Of a stretch of 64,000 nt of DNA, positions 42,821 through 50,633 are shown one piece after another (the stretch's first letter is position 1; every line of letters starts with the position of its first letter). Position numbers and translations under genes: made by a program. Under the pieces are notes generated by a model. It made no database searches, was not told the DNA's origin, and saw only the letters and a list, made by a program, of their open reading frames with translations. The stretch comes from M3007 sp031398055 (lineage in GTDB: Bacteria; Bacteroidota; Bacteroidia; Chitinophagales; Saprospiraceae): the NCBI GenBank assembly GCA_031398055.1, contig JANNMS010000126.1:18608-82607 (forward strand), in the 5' to 3' direction.

Positions 42821-44296
42821 AAAACTTTCAATCAACACCTTTTTATCGTCAAATGGATGTTTCACACCCATAATATCTTGATATTTTTCATGCCCTTTTC
42901 CCGCCACCAAAATCACATCGGTCGGTTGGGCGAGTCGGCAGGCAGTTTTTATCGCCTGTTCGCGGTTTTCGATTGTCAAAGTTTTTTTCAAAAATTCGGG
43001 TGAAAGTCCCGCTTCCATATCTTTTAAAATTTGGGCAGGATTTTCGGTGCGCGGATTATCGGAAGTCAAAATCAGTTGGTCGCTCCATTTTGCCGCGATT
43101 TGAGCCATAATTGGTCGTTTTGTCTTGTCCCTGTCGCCGCCCGCTCCGGTCACGACGATGATTTTTGAGGTTTTCTTTTTTAGTTTTTGAATGGTTTCAA
43201 GCACTTTTTCGAGCGCGTCGGGCGTGTGGGCATAGTCAACGATGGCGATAAAATTTTTGGTCGGGTGGCTGAGGTAATCGAAACGGCCTTCCGCGCCCTG
43301 CAAATTTGAAAGTGCGGTGAGCGCGTCCATTTTCGGAACGCCGAGTTCGCGGGCGACGGCGTAGGCTGCTGTCAAATTCGAGGCATTGAATTCGCCAATC
43401 ATTCGGGCAAAAATTTCAACGCCGTCCATTTGCAAATGCAGCCCGGTCAGGCTGTTTTCCAAAATTTTAGTTTTGAAATTGGCCGTGTTTTTCAATCCAA
43501 AACTCGTTTTTCGCGCGGTTGTGTTTTGTTGCATGAACTTGCCGTTTTTGTCGTCGGCGTTCGTCAAGGCAAAGGCTGAGGTGGGCAAATCATCGAAAAA
43601 CTGCTTTTTCGCGTCCCGATAATTCGCAAAAGTTTTGTGGTAATCGAGGTGGTCGTGGGTCAAATTTGTAAAAACACCGCCCGAAAAATGCAATCCGGCG
43701 ATGCGTTTTTGCTCGACGGCGTGGCTGCTGACTTCCATAAAAACGTGAGTGCAACCGCTGTCCAACATATTTTTTAACAAAAAATTCAAAGCCACCGGGT
43801 CGGGCGTGGTGTGGGTGGCCGCGATGGTTTCGTCGCCGATTCGGTTTTCTACCGTTCCAATCAGGCCAGATTTGTGGCCGAGCGCGGTGAAAAGTTGCCA
43901 AAGCAAAGTGGCGACGGTCGTTTTTCCGTTGGTTCCGGTGATGCCGACGAGCGTCAATTTTTGGCTCGGCGAATCGTAAAATTTTGAGGCCATTTTTCCC
44001 AAAACCTCCGCCGAGTTTTTGACTTTCACAAAAACCACATCGGGCGGCATTTTGTCGGGAAATGCTTCGCAAACGACGGCAACCGCTCCATTTTCAATTG
44101 CTTTTTCTATAAAATTATGGCCATCCGCCGCGAAACCGCGCACGGCAACGAACAAATCGCCCGTCCCTCCCGGGCCGGGCAAGCCCGCAGCAACTGCGCG
44201 ACTGTCGAAACGGATGGCCGAAATTGAAATATTTGTATTGCCCCGGATTTCGTCCGGGGTGGCGCCTTCCAGTATTTCAATGAACTTTTTTATCAT
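42812..44296 (-). CDS. murE: UDP-MurNAc-tripeptide synthetase
   Basis: Mur ligase that adds the third amino acid. ATG at 44296 (MIKKFIEILEGATPDEIRG) gives 494 residues; a TTG six codons earlier is possible. ATP loop LVGITGTNGKTTVATLLW, HTTPDPVALN, and the substrate motif TSDNPRTENP. DNPR is typical of meso-diaminopimelate-adding MurE. A proline/glycine-rich insert GLPGPGGTGDLF sits near residue 42. It is now separated from ftsI by an oppositely oriented Uma2 gene. Confidence 0.96.
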   Translation of the reverse strand: MIKKFIEILEGATPDEIRGNTNISISAIRFDSRAVAAGLPGPGGTGDLFVAVRGFAADGHNFIEKAIENGAVAVVCEAFPDKMPPDVVFVKVKNSAEVLGKMASKFYDSPSQKLTLVGITGTNGKTTVATLLWQLFTALGHKSGLIGTVENRIGDETIAATHTTPDPVALNFLLKNMLDSGCTHVFMEVSSHAVEQKRIAGLHFSGGVFTNLTHDHLDYHKTFANYRDAKKQFFDDLPTSAFALTNADDKNGKFMQQNTTARKTSFGLKNTANFKTKILENSLTGLHLQMDGVEIFARMIGEFNASNLTAAYAVARELGVPKMDALTALSNLQGAEGRFDYLSHPTKNFIAIVDYAHTPDALEKVLETIQKLKKKTSKIIVVTGAGGDRDKTKRPIMAQIAAKWSDQLILTSDNPRTENPAQILKDMEAGLSPEFLKKTLTIENREQAIKTACRLAQPTDVILVAGKGHEKYQDIMGVKHPFDDKKVLIESFEG

Positions 44297-44457
44297 AATT
44301 TCGGTGAATGACAATTTTTAAAGTTGAATTTGTAAATTTTTATCCTGCAATGATTTACAATTTTTACAAGTCCGATTTTCAATTTTTTTCACCGATTGAT
44401 TTTCAAAATGTAGCCCTGCGCGGGTAGTTTGGGTTAGTTTTTTCCTGGTTTTTGGTG

Positions 44458-44465
44458 TAGGTTTG
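44458..44465 (+). promoter_or_regulatory. -7 element of Uma2 copy 3
   Basis: TAGGTTTG, 19 nt before the ATG at 44485, matches TAnnTTTG. Upstream is T-rich with several TTTG/TTAG but no decisive -33 element. Confidence 0.5.
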
Positions 44466-44484
44466 TGTTCTAAATTTTTCAAAA

Positions 44485-45093
44485 ATGACGAATCTCGCGT
44501 ATCCGACTGCTGTTGATTTTCCAAAAACTCGCCGTTTTACGGTCGAGGAATACATCCAATACGAGATAAAAACGAATCAAAAACATTACTTCATCAACGG
44601 AAAACTAATACCAATGGCCGGTGGCAAACCTCCTCACACCAAAATTTCAGGCAATGTTTACTTTTGTTTGAGATTATCAACTAGACCATTAAAGCCTCGT
44701 TTTGAGGTTTTTAATTCTGAAATGAAAATTTTCATCCCCGTTTTTCAAACCTATAATTACCCAGATGCCAGTGTAATTTGTGAAAAACCAGTTTTTACAA
44801 ATGACGCTGCCGAGGCTTTGAAAAATCCGGTTTTGATAGTTGAAGTGCTTTCAAAATCAACCAAATCTTATGACCAAAAAGCAAAATTCAAAGAATATCA
44901 AAGTATCCCAACTTTCCGGGAATATGTTTTAATACATCAAGACAAACCAGTCGTTCAAACTTTTTTAAAAGACAAAAACGGTTCGTGGAATCTCCATTCC
45001 GAGTTTTTTGGTTTGAATTCGATGGTCAAATTTGAATCGGTTCCGGTTGTAATTTCGATGGCAGATATTTACGAAAACGTTGATTTTGAATAA
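44485..45093 (+). CDS. Uma2 family protein, copy 3, inside the dcw cluster
   Basis: 202 residues with the complete Uma2 pattern: RRFTVEEYIQYEIKTNQKHY, FINGKLIPMAGG, FEVFNSEMKIFIP, YNYPDASVICEK, NPVLIVEVLSKSTKSYDQKA, KEYQSIPTFREYVLIHQDKP. It is the only plus-strand gene between murE and ftsI and ends 4 bp from the ftsI stop. It therefore breaks the otherwise co-directional cluster. A+T content is higher than its neighbours. This looks like a later insertion; function unknown. Confidence 0.9.
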   Translation: MTNLAYPTAVDFPKTRRFTVEEYIQYEIKTNQKHYFINGKLIPMAGGKPPHTKISGNVYFCLRLSTRPLKPRFEVFNSEMKIFIPVFQTYNYPDASVICEKPVFTNDAAEALKNPVLIVEVLSKSTKSYDQKAKFKEYQSIPTFREYVLIHQDKPVVQTFLKDKNGSWNLHSEFFGLNSMVKFESVPVVISMADIYENVDFE

Positions 45094-45097
45094 GTTA

Positions 45098-47239
45098 TCA
45101 CTCCAACCACAACGTAATCACCTGCCCATTCACCCTGCTCCCTGGCGCGATGCTCTGTTTCGAAACCTTTCCCAAACCTCGCGCCGCCACCCGACAACCC
45201 CTATTTTCCAATAAATAAATCGCATCTTTCAAGCCCATCCCAACCACTGACGGAATCGTTTTGTCGGGAATATTTCGTGGTAACATATTTAATGTATCGC
45301 GTTGGGCTTTCAAAACCACCCAATCGGTGTTGTCAGGGGTGTACGGCCAATCCAATTTCAGCCATTTCAAAGCCGATTTGATGTCGTCGCGTGTCCCAGC
45401 ATCGATGCTCGGCATGGCCGACGTCGCCAATTTGGGTTTTTCCAGTTCGTTCACCGCCGGGTGGAGTTCGGCTTTCATCGCAAAACACTTGTCGGCGATT
45501 TTTCGAAAAACCGGCGCGGCCACCTCCGAACCGTGATATCCCCCCTGTTTTGGCTCCGAAATCACGACGATGCACGAATAAATCGGGTTTTCCGCCGGAA
45601 AATATCCGCAAAAAGCAGCCTGATGCCTGATGCCCGCCTGCGCTTTGAATTTGTGGTAATTCAATTGCGCCGTGCCCGTTTTCCCGGCAATTTTATAATT
45701 CGGACTCTGAATATTTTTGGCCGTGCCGCGCTCGACCACGCCTTCCAAAAGCAGTTTTGCCTGTTTTATCGTCGAACTGCTGGCGATGCTGCGGTTCACG
45801 ACGGTCGGCGGAAATTCCCGCACCGTTTCCCCAAAATGTTCGACCCGTTGGACGATGTACGGTTTCATCATTCTGCCGTCGTTGGCCACTGCGTTGAAAA
45901 ATTGCAAAACCTGCAAAGGGGTCAGCAACATTTCATAACCGATTGACATCCAAGGCAATGTGGTTCCCGACCAGCCAGTTTGTTTGTCCCAAGCCTCTTT
46001 TATCAAAGGCATTTCTTCGCCGCCAACTTCCACGCCTGTCGGCAAATTCAAACCAAAATCTTTGAAATGCTCGACAAATTCGGATGCTTTTTTGCCATCG
46101 CCATAGTTTCGCATGGTCAGAATCGCAGTGCCGACATTGCTCGATTTTTCAAAAATCTGGCGCACCGTCAAACTGTCTTGGCCATGCGGCTCGGCATCGA
46201 CCAGCGTTTCTTTATAAATTTTTACTTTGCCCCCAAAAACTTGGACTTTTTCATCAAAATCTTTCAAATATCCATCTTCCATCATCGCCATGAACGAGGC
46301 CAATTTCATCATCGAACCCGGCTCGACGCGCTGCCCGACGGCGTAATTGTACGTTTCCCACCAGCCATCGGGCGTTTTTCCAATGTTCGCCATGGCGCGT
46401 ATTTTTCCTGTTTTTACTTCCATCACGATGGCGCAACCGTGGTCTGCGTTGTGATTTTCGCAGGCTCGGAGCAGTGCGTTTTCGGCCACGTCTTGGATAT
46501 TTATGTCCAAAGTTGTCACGATATCGTCGCCAGATTTTGGTTCGATGGCCGCCATGTCGCTCACCGGAATGTACACGTCGCCGGGGACTTTCAACATCAT
46601 TTGCTTGCCCAACGAACCGCCCAAAACCTTGTCCCAATGCCCTTCCAAACCCACCGGCATCGCGCCCTCGCGGACATATCCAATCGTTCGCTGCGCCAAA
46701 ATTTTGAACGGTCGTTCGCGCTGCGAAAGTTGTTGGATAATCACCCCGCCTTTGTGCTGCCCCAATCGAAACAATGGGAAGTTCTTGATTTTCAACATTT
46801 TATAATACGGAACTCGTGTCGCAATCGGCATGTACCGAATTCCAGGTGCATTGTCCGGGGCATTTTTTAAGTCCAAAAGCCACTGCCGCCACGCACCGTA
46901 TGTAAATTCTTTATTGACTTCGGTGGAAAGCATCCACGCCAAACTGTCCAGATTTTGCATAAAAACCGCCGTGTCCAAACCCTCTGCTTTTGCATCAAAA
47001 TGAATGTCAAAATAGGGTAGCGAAGTGGCCAACATCGAGCCGTCGTCCGCCAAAATATTCCCCCTGTCGGCGTGAACGTCCACCACTTTCACGTACATTT
47101 TGTCTGCTTTCGCTTTCCAAATTTTCGCATCCACCACCGCCAATTGGTACAACCGCATAAAAATGATTATCGCCACCCCCATCACGGCCGCAGCCACGAT
47201 GTAAACTCGGACGAGGACTTCATTTTTAATATTAAACAC
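45098..47239 (-). CDS. ftsI: Division transpeptidase (PBP3-type) with PASTA domain
   Basis: Class B penicillin-binding protein that crosslinks septal peptidoglycan. 713 residues: N-terminal membrane helix (about 8-30), dimerisation domain, transpeptidase with the active serine in VEPGSMMKLAS (SxxK), KSSNVGTAIL (SxN) and GKTGTAQLN (KTG). A single C-terminal PASTA domain follows (about 645-713, IPSVVGMGLKDAIYLLENRG, INGQVITLWLE-like end). The PASTA form is usual in Bacteroidota. Confidence 0.95.
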   Translation of the reverse strand: MFNIKNEVLVRVYIVAAAVMGVAIIIFMRLYQLAVVDAKIWKAKADKMYVKVVDVHADRGNILADDGSMLATSLPYFDIHFDAKAEGLDTAVFMQNLDSLAWMLSTEVNKEFTYGAWRQWLLDLKNAPDNAPGIRYMPIATRVPYYKMLKIKNFPLFRLGQHKGGVIIQQLSQRERPFKILAQRTIGYVREGAMPVGLEGHWDKVLGGSLGKQMMLKVPGDVYIPVSDMAAIEPKSGDDIVTTLDINIQDVAENALLRACENHNADHGCAIVMEVKTGKIRAMANIGKTPDGWWETYNYAVGQRVEPGSMMKLASFMAMMEDGYLKDFDEKVQVFGGKVKIYKETLVDAEPHGQDSLTVRQIFEKSSNVGTAILTMRNYGDGKKASEFVEHFKDFGLNLPTGVEVGGEEMPLIKEAWDKQTGWSGTTLPWMSIGYEMLLTPLQVLQFFNAVANDGRMMKPYIVQRVEHFGETVREFPPTVVNRSIASSSTIKQAKLLLEGVVERGTAKNIQSPNYKIAGKTGTAQLNYHKFKAQAGIRHQAAFCGYFPAENPIYSCIVVISEPKQGGYHGSEVAAPVFRKIADKCFAMKAELHPAVNELEKPKLATSAMPSIDAGTRDDIKSALKWLKLDWPYTPDNTDWVVLKAQRDTLNMLPRNIPDKTIPSVVGMGLKDAIYLLENRGCRVAARGLGKVSKQSIAPGSRVNGQVITLWLE

Positions 47240-47245
47240 TTTTTT

Positions 47246-47334
47246 GAACTATAAACTATGAACGATAAACTATGAACCGTTTTGAACGATAAACTTCCGA
47301 TTGGTTCATAGTTTATCGTTCATAGTTCATAGTT
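47246..47334. repeat. ATGAACT/ATAAACT word hairpin between ftsL and ftsI
   Basis: Arms 47246-47278 and 47303-47334 are nearly perfect reverse complements built from AACTATGAAC and CGATAAACT words, with a 24-nt loop that itself carries one more word. It overlaps the ftsL stop codon. Same family as 38671-38777. Confidence 0.93.
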
Positions 47335-47635
47335 ATTTAATCACTTTTGGCCCGGTCTGAAACAAATCCACCCCCGAATTTTCCAGCGAAGTATCCATCT
47401 GACTTTGCATCGAACGAAACATCAAATCGCTTTTGATGGACATGTATTCCCATTTTTCTTCCTGAATTTCCTTTTTCAATTTTTGAACTTCCCGCACTTT
47501 TCCTTCTGCATAATGTGCATTTGCAATATAAATCACGCCCAAAAACCCCAAAAACAAGAGGTATGAAAAATTGCCGAACACCAGTTTTGTGGCACCTTGG
47601 CTCAGATTCAACTGGGCTAATAATTTTTGAAACAT
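47333..47635 (-). CDS. ftsL: FtsL-like divisome protein
   Basis: 100 residues: short cytoplasmic part, one membrane helix (about 22-41, FSYLLFLGFLGVIYIANAHY), then a coiled-coil stretch (REVQKLKKEIQEEKWEYMSI, about 48-75). Position between rsmH and ftsI, size and topology match Bacteroidota FtsL. The primary sequence is poorly conserved in this family, so assignment rests mostly on context. Confidence 0.85.
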   Translation of the reverse strand: MFQKLLAQLNLSQGATKLVFGNFSYLLFLGFLGVIYIANAHYAEGKVREVQKLKKEIQEEKWEYMSIKSDLMFRSMQSQMDTSLENSGVDLFQTGPKVIK

Positions 47636-47639
47636 CTGT

Positions 47640-48554
47640 TTAAAGTTTTGAAGCCACCCTCAATTTCGCACTCCTCGCCCGCACGTTATTTTTAGTTTCT
47701 GCTGCCGACGCTTCGAGCGGTTTTTTCAAAACCAAACTGAACGGTCGGCTGATATTTCCATAAAAATCTTTGGTCGGTTCGCCGTCGAAATTGCCCGTTT
47801 TCATAAAATTTTTGACCAATCGGTCTTCAATCGAATGAAAAGTAATCACCGCCAACCGTCCGCCGGGAGCCAACATTTCCAAACTGTCTTTCAAAAAATC
47901 TTCGAGTGCACCGATTTCGTCGTTCACTTCCATCCGCAGGGCTTGAAAAACCTGCGAAAAATACCGCATCCGTTCGCCCGAAATATTTGCTTCGCAAATC
48001 GTGAGCAAATCTTTCGTCGTCCGGATTGGCCGCTGATTTCTCGATGCGACGATGGCCGCAGCCAAAGTTTTTGAATTCCGCACCTCGCCAAACTCGCTGA
48101 AAATCCGTTGGATTTCCTCGGCAGACGAATTGTTCAACAAATCTGCGGCAGTTTGGCCGTCGTTTTTGTTCATTCGCATGTCAAGCGGTGCGTCGAAGCG
48201 GTACGAAAAACCGCGTTCCGGCGTGTCGATTTGATGGCTGCTGATGCCGAGGTCTGCCAAAATACCGTTGATTTTCCCCGGTTTTTGGCCTTCCACTCGC
48301 AAACTGCGTTTCAAATTTCTAAAATTCGATAGGACGAAGACGAAATTGGTAGCGTTCAGAAAAGGCGTATTCATACTGTTGTTCTGCGCGTCTTCGTCCG
48401 TATCGAAGCCAAAAAGAAGGCCTTTGCCTCCTAATTTTTCCAAAATCAATTTAGAATGGCCACCACCTCCGAAAGTCGCATCCACATAAACCCCGCCGGG
48501 GCGAATGTCGAGGTGCTCGATACTTTCATTTAAAAGAACGGATGTGTGGTACAT
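47640..48554 (-). CDS. rsmH: 16S rRNA (cytosine-1402-N4)-methyltransferase
   Basis: SAM-dependent enzyme that methylates C1402 in the ribosomal P site. ATG at 48554 (MYHTSVLLNESIEHLD) gives 304 residues; the longer frame reads the TTTAAAC repeat. SAM loop YVDATFGGGGHSKLIL, GILADLGISSHQID, GFSYRFDAPLDMRM, and C-terminal ITFHSIEDRLVKNFM. It follows mraZ after a 254-bp gap with a terminator-like hairpin. Confidence 0.96.
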   Translation of the reverse strand: MYHTSVLLNESIEHLDIRPGGVYVDATFGGGGHSKLILEKLGGKGLLFGFDTDEDAQNNSMNTPFLNATNFVFVLSNFRNLKRSLRVEGQKPGKINGILADLGISSHQIDTPERGFSYRFDAPLDMRMNKNDGQTAADLLNNSSAEEIQRIFSEFGEVRNSKTLAAAIVASRNQRPIRTTKDLLTICEANISGERMRYFSQVFQALRMEVNDEIGALEDFLKDSLEMLAPGGRLAVITFHSIEDRLVKNFMKTGNFDGEPTKDFYGNISRPFSLVLKKPLEASAAETKNNVRARSAKLRVASKL

Positions 48555-48597
48555 TGTTTTGATATCGTGCCGTTGCCAAAAAATCTTTTTTCGGACA

Positions 48598-48660
48598 GGT
48601 TTAAAGGGTTTACATTGTTTAAATAGTTTACCAAGTTTAAACAATTTACAAAGTTTAAAA
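48598..48660. repeat. 18-nt tandem TTTAAAC repeats upstream of rsmH
   Basis: On the minus strand three to four units of the form TTTAAACTTTGTAAATTG, TTTAAACTTGGTAAACTA and TTTAAACAATGTAAACCC follow one another at 18-nt spacing. They lie in the rsmH leader just after the hairpin at 48666-48685. They could be a protein-binding array or another word-type repeat. Confidence 0.8.
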
Positions 48661-48685
48661 AAGAAGCGCGTTTTTAAAGACGCGC
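48657..48685 (-). terminator. Terminator-like hairpin between mraZ and rsmH
   Basis: GCGCGT/ACGCGC (48666-48671, 48680-48685) with an 8-nt loop, followed on the minus strand by TTCTTTTTT. It may end part of the mraZ transcripts before rsmH. Confidence 0.65.
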
Positions 48686-48808
48686 CCTTTTTAAGCGCAG
48701 TATATTTGTTTAATGAACCTAATTGTTTTGCACGGTTATGGAATTACACTATTTAACATTAAAGCATTTCGAAAATTAGTAGGTTTTGAGGTTGATATTT
48801 TGGTTTTT

Positions 48809-49303
48809 TTAAAATGCCTGCGTTGCTTCGCCTTCTGGTTTTGCGATGCCATTTCCACCGCCCAAAACCACATCGGCGAGTTCGGCGGCTTTTTCCTCGT
48901 TTTCATTCAGCCATTTTTCATAAACCGCTGGCGACCAAATCTCGATTTTATCGTTCATGCAAAGCAAAATCGCCTCGCCTTCCAAACCTGCGTATTCCAT
49001 CATCGGTTTTTGAAGTAAAATGCGGTCGGCACTGTCCGTTGCCGTCGGATACGCCCCCGAAAAAAACGTCCGCGAAAAAAGCCGGTGCTGCTGGTTGAAA
49101 CTATTCAATTGATTCACCCGCGCCGCCACCTCGTCCCACACGACTTTCGGGTACAAATTCAAGCAGCCCTCAAAACCTTTGTTCACCACAAATTCAAAAC
49201 CCGCGCCCTCGGTCGTCACGCCCAATTGCTTCAACAGCCCTGTCGGGACACGAAGTCGTGCCTTGCTGTCAATCGAAACTGGATATTCACCGAGTAAATT
49301 CAT
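48809..49303 (-). CDS. mraZ: Transcriptional regulator MraZ
   Basis: AbrB-like DNA-binding protein that controls the dcw cluster. ATG at 49303 (MNLLGEYPVSIDSKARLRVP) gives 164 residues; a TTG two codons earlier is possible. Two SpoVT-AbrB-like repeats: NLLGEYPVSIDSKARLRVP (about 1-50) and ATDSADRILLQKP (about 75-120). It has a 20-residue glycine/acidic C-terminal tail (VVLGGGNGIAKPEGEATQAF), a little longer than usual. Its own promoter carries MraZ boxes. Confidence 0.95.
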   Translation of the reverse strand: MNLLGEYPVSIDSKARLRVPTGLLKQLGVTTEGAGFEFVVNKGFEGCLNLYPKVVWDEVAARVNQLNSFNQQHRLFSRTFFSGAYPTATDSADRILLQKPMMEYAGLEGEAILLCMNDKIEIWSPAVYEKWLNENEEKAAELADVVLGGGNGIAKPEGEATQAF

Positions 49304-49408
49304 TTGCAAAAACCTTGTTTGGGCAAAAAAATAGGGGAATGAAAACGCATAGGTGTGCAGTCCATGAGTTTCCGTCCCCCTTTTGAAATATTCCCCTTAA
49401 TGATGGGA

Positions 49409-49416
49409 CAAATATA
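49409..49416 (-). promoter_or_regulatory. -7 element of the mraZ/dcw promoter
   Basis: TATATTTG on the minus strand matches TAnnTTTG. The expected -33 position falls inside the MraZ boxes (49425-49453) and has no TTTG, which suits a promoter whose upstream element is used by the regulator. Predicted start near 49402. Confidence 0.7.
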
Positions 49417-49424
49417 AAGCCATT

Positions 49425-49453
49425 GTTCCCACTTTTTACCACTTTTTTCCACC
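49425..49453 (-). promoter_or_regulatory. MraZ boxes (three direct repeats)
   Basis: On the minus strand GGTGGAAAAA, AGTGGTAAAA and AGTGGGAACA follow each other at exactly 10-nt spacing. MraZ is known to bind direct repeats of the TGGGN/GTGGG type upstream of mraZ. The boxes end 8 bp upstream of the -7 element. Confidence 0.8.
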
Positions 49454-49530
49454 AGAGCTGCTTTTTTTTAAAATTTTTTTTCATATAAATTTTAAGTCAT
49501 TGATTTTCAATAATTTAGTAAAAATAAAAA

Positions 49531-49689
49531 ATGAAAAAATTTTTCAACTCAGCCAAAGTTTTCCGAGCGGCTGCTAAGTTTTTTGAGAAAAAAGAAGCAT
49601 TGCCGCGAGGTTTGGCGGCGAATTTCCAATCTTTCAACTACTTTTTAGGGTTGATTTTTAAAAAACTGAAAATTTTAAATGAAAAATGA
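49531..49689 (+). CDS. Possible small basic protein, 52 residues
   Basis: ATG 49531 to TGA 49687-49689. The start is MKKFFNSAKVFRAAAKFFEK and the peptide continues with ALPRGLAANFQSFNYFLG. It is basic with an amphipathic helix. The stop overlaps the start of the next small frame (ATGA), a pattern of coupled genes. No promoter match was found upstream. No family recognised. Confidence 0.38.
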   Translation: MKKFFNSAKVFRAAAKFFEKKEALPRGLAANFQSFNYFLGLIFKKLKILNEK

Positions 49690-49844
49690 AGCCGTGGTGG
49701 GAAAATGTGTCTGTTTTTTTACGGGAAATATTTTTCCCCAACTTTTTCCGTGCGCTGCTTGCCGTGCTTCTCAGTTATTTGGTCATTTTCCCTCGTTTTT
49801 TCGGTTTGCAAAACTTTAACAGGAAAATTTTAAAGTTCTCTTAA
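49686..49844 (+). CDS. Possible small membrane protein, 52 residues
   Basis: ATG 49686 overlaps the stop of the preceding frame. The peptide has MKPWWENVSVFLREIF, one hydrophobic helix (FFRALLAVLLSYLVIFPRFF, about 20-39) and a basic tail ending RKILKFS. The clear single-helix topology and the ATGA overlap argue for a real gene pair. A role (toxin, envelope, glycosyltransferase partner) cannot be read from sequence. Confidence 0.4.
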   Translation: MKPWWENVSVFLREIFFPNFFRALLAVLLSYLVIFPRFFGLQNFNRKILKFS

Positions 49845-49864
49845 CGTTTTTTTAACCGTTCGTC

Positions 49865-49872
49865 TAACTTTG
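49865..49872 (+). promoter_or_regulatory. -7 element of the glycosyltransferase operon
   Basis: TAACTTTG, 47 bp before the ATG at 49920. No clear -33 TTTG; a T-run (GTTTTTTTAACC) lies at the right distance. Confidence 0.55.
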
Positions 49873-49919
49873 CATCGTGATTGAAAAAGCCGGGAAATTT
49901 TATTTGGAAATAAATTGCT

Positions 49920-50627
49920 ATGCAGCAAAAGTTCATTGATGTCATCATTCCGGCGCACAACGAAGAGAAGTCTTTGCCACTTGTGATTGCTGCGATTCCG
50001 AAAAATTGGGTGCGACATATTATCGTTGCAAACAATGCCAGCCGCGACCGCACCGCCGAAGTTGCAAAATCTGCCGGGGCGATTGTGGTTAATGAATCGA
50101 GGCCGGGCTACGGTTTTGCTTGTCTCGCAGGCATGGATTTTTTGAAAAAACTTCCGCCCGGCGAACTACCTGAAATCGTGGTTTTTCTCGACGGCGATTT
50201 TTCGGATTTTCCAGAGGAACTGCCAAAAGTGGTGGCTCCGATTTTGAAAGATGGAAAAGATTTGGTCATCGGTTCGCGGCGGCTTGGCGGGATGGAATCG
50301 GGCGCGATGACATTGCCGCAGCGTTTTGGAAATTGGCTCGCGCCGACTTTGATTCGGTTGTTTTTTGGCCAAAAATTCACGGATTTAGGCCCGTTTCGCG
50401 CCATTCGCTGGGACAAATTACTGGCAATGGATATGCAGGACAAAACTTTTGGCTGGACGGTTGAAATGCAGGTTCGCGCTGCAAAAATGAAATTGAACTG
50501 CGCCGAAATCCCGGTTCGCTACCGAAAACGGGCGGCTGGAAAAAGCAAAATTTCCGGTACAATTCGTGGTACTTTTCTCGCAGGTTGGATAATCATTTGG
50601 ACTATTTTGAAAAATTTAAAATCGTAA
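49920..50627 (+). CDS. Family 2 glycosyltransferase, dolichol-phosphate-mannose-synthase-like
   Basis: 235 residues with a GT-A fold: IDVIIPAHNEEKSLPLVIAA, ANNASRDRTAEVAKSAGAIV, RPGYGFACLAGMDF, the DxD-like FLDGDFSDFPEELP, and GRFRAIRWDKL-type loop (LGPFRAIRWDKLLAMDM). Such enzymes transfer sugars from nucleotide donors to polyprenyl phosphates. No membrane helices are evident except a short hydrophobic tail (FLAGWIIIWTILKNL). It begins a two-gene operon with the next gene 6 bp away. Confidence 0.9.
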   Translation: MQQKFIDVIIPAHNEEKSLPLVIAAIPKNWVRHIIVANNASRDRTAEVAKSAGAIVVNESRPGYGFACLAGMDFLKKLPPGELPEIVVFLDGDFSDFPEELPKVVAPILKDGKDLVIGSRRLGGMESGAMTLPQRFGNWLAPTLIRLFFGQKFTDLGPFRAIRWDKLLAMDMQDKTFGWTVEMQVRAAKMKLNCAEIPVRYRKRAAGKSKISGTIRGTFLAGWIIIWTILKNLKS

Positions 50628-50633
50628 ATAAAA

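Larger units (their letters stand above)
49454..49919. other. Gap between mraZ operator and glycosyltransferase operon
   Basis: AT-rich gap with two overlapping 52-codon frames on the plus strand (49531-49844, listed separately) and the -7 element at 49865-49872. The first 75 bp are T/A runs without a recognised signal. Confidence 0.6.

Noticed and set aside
46254..46637. Arg-rich frames inside ftsI and rsmH regions
   Set aside because: They are shadows of conserved enzymes, with biased composition and no motif.
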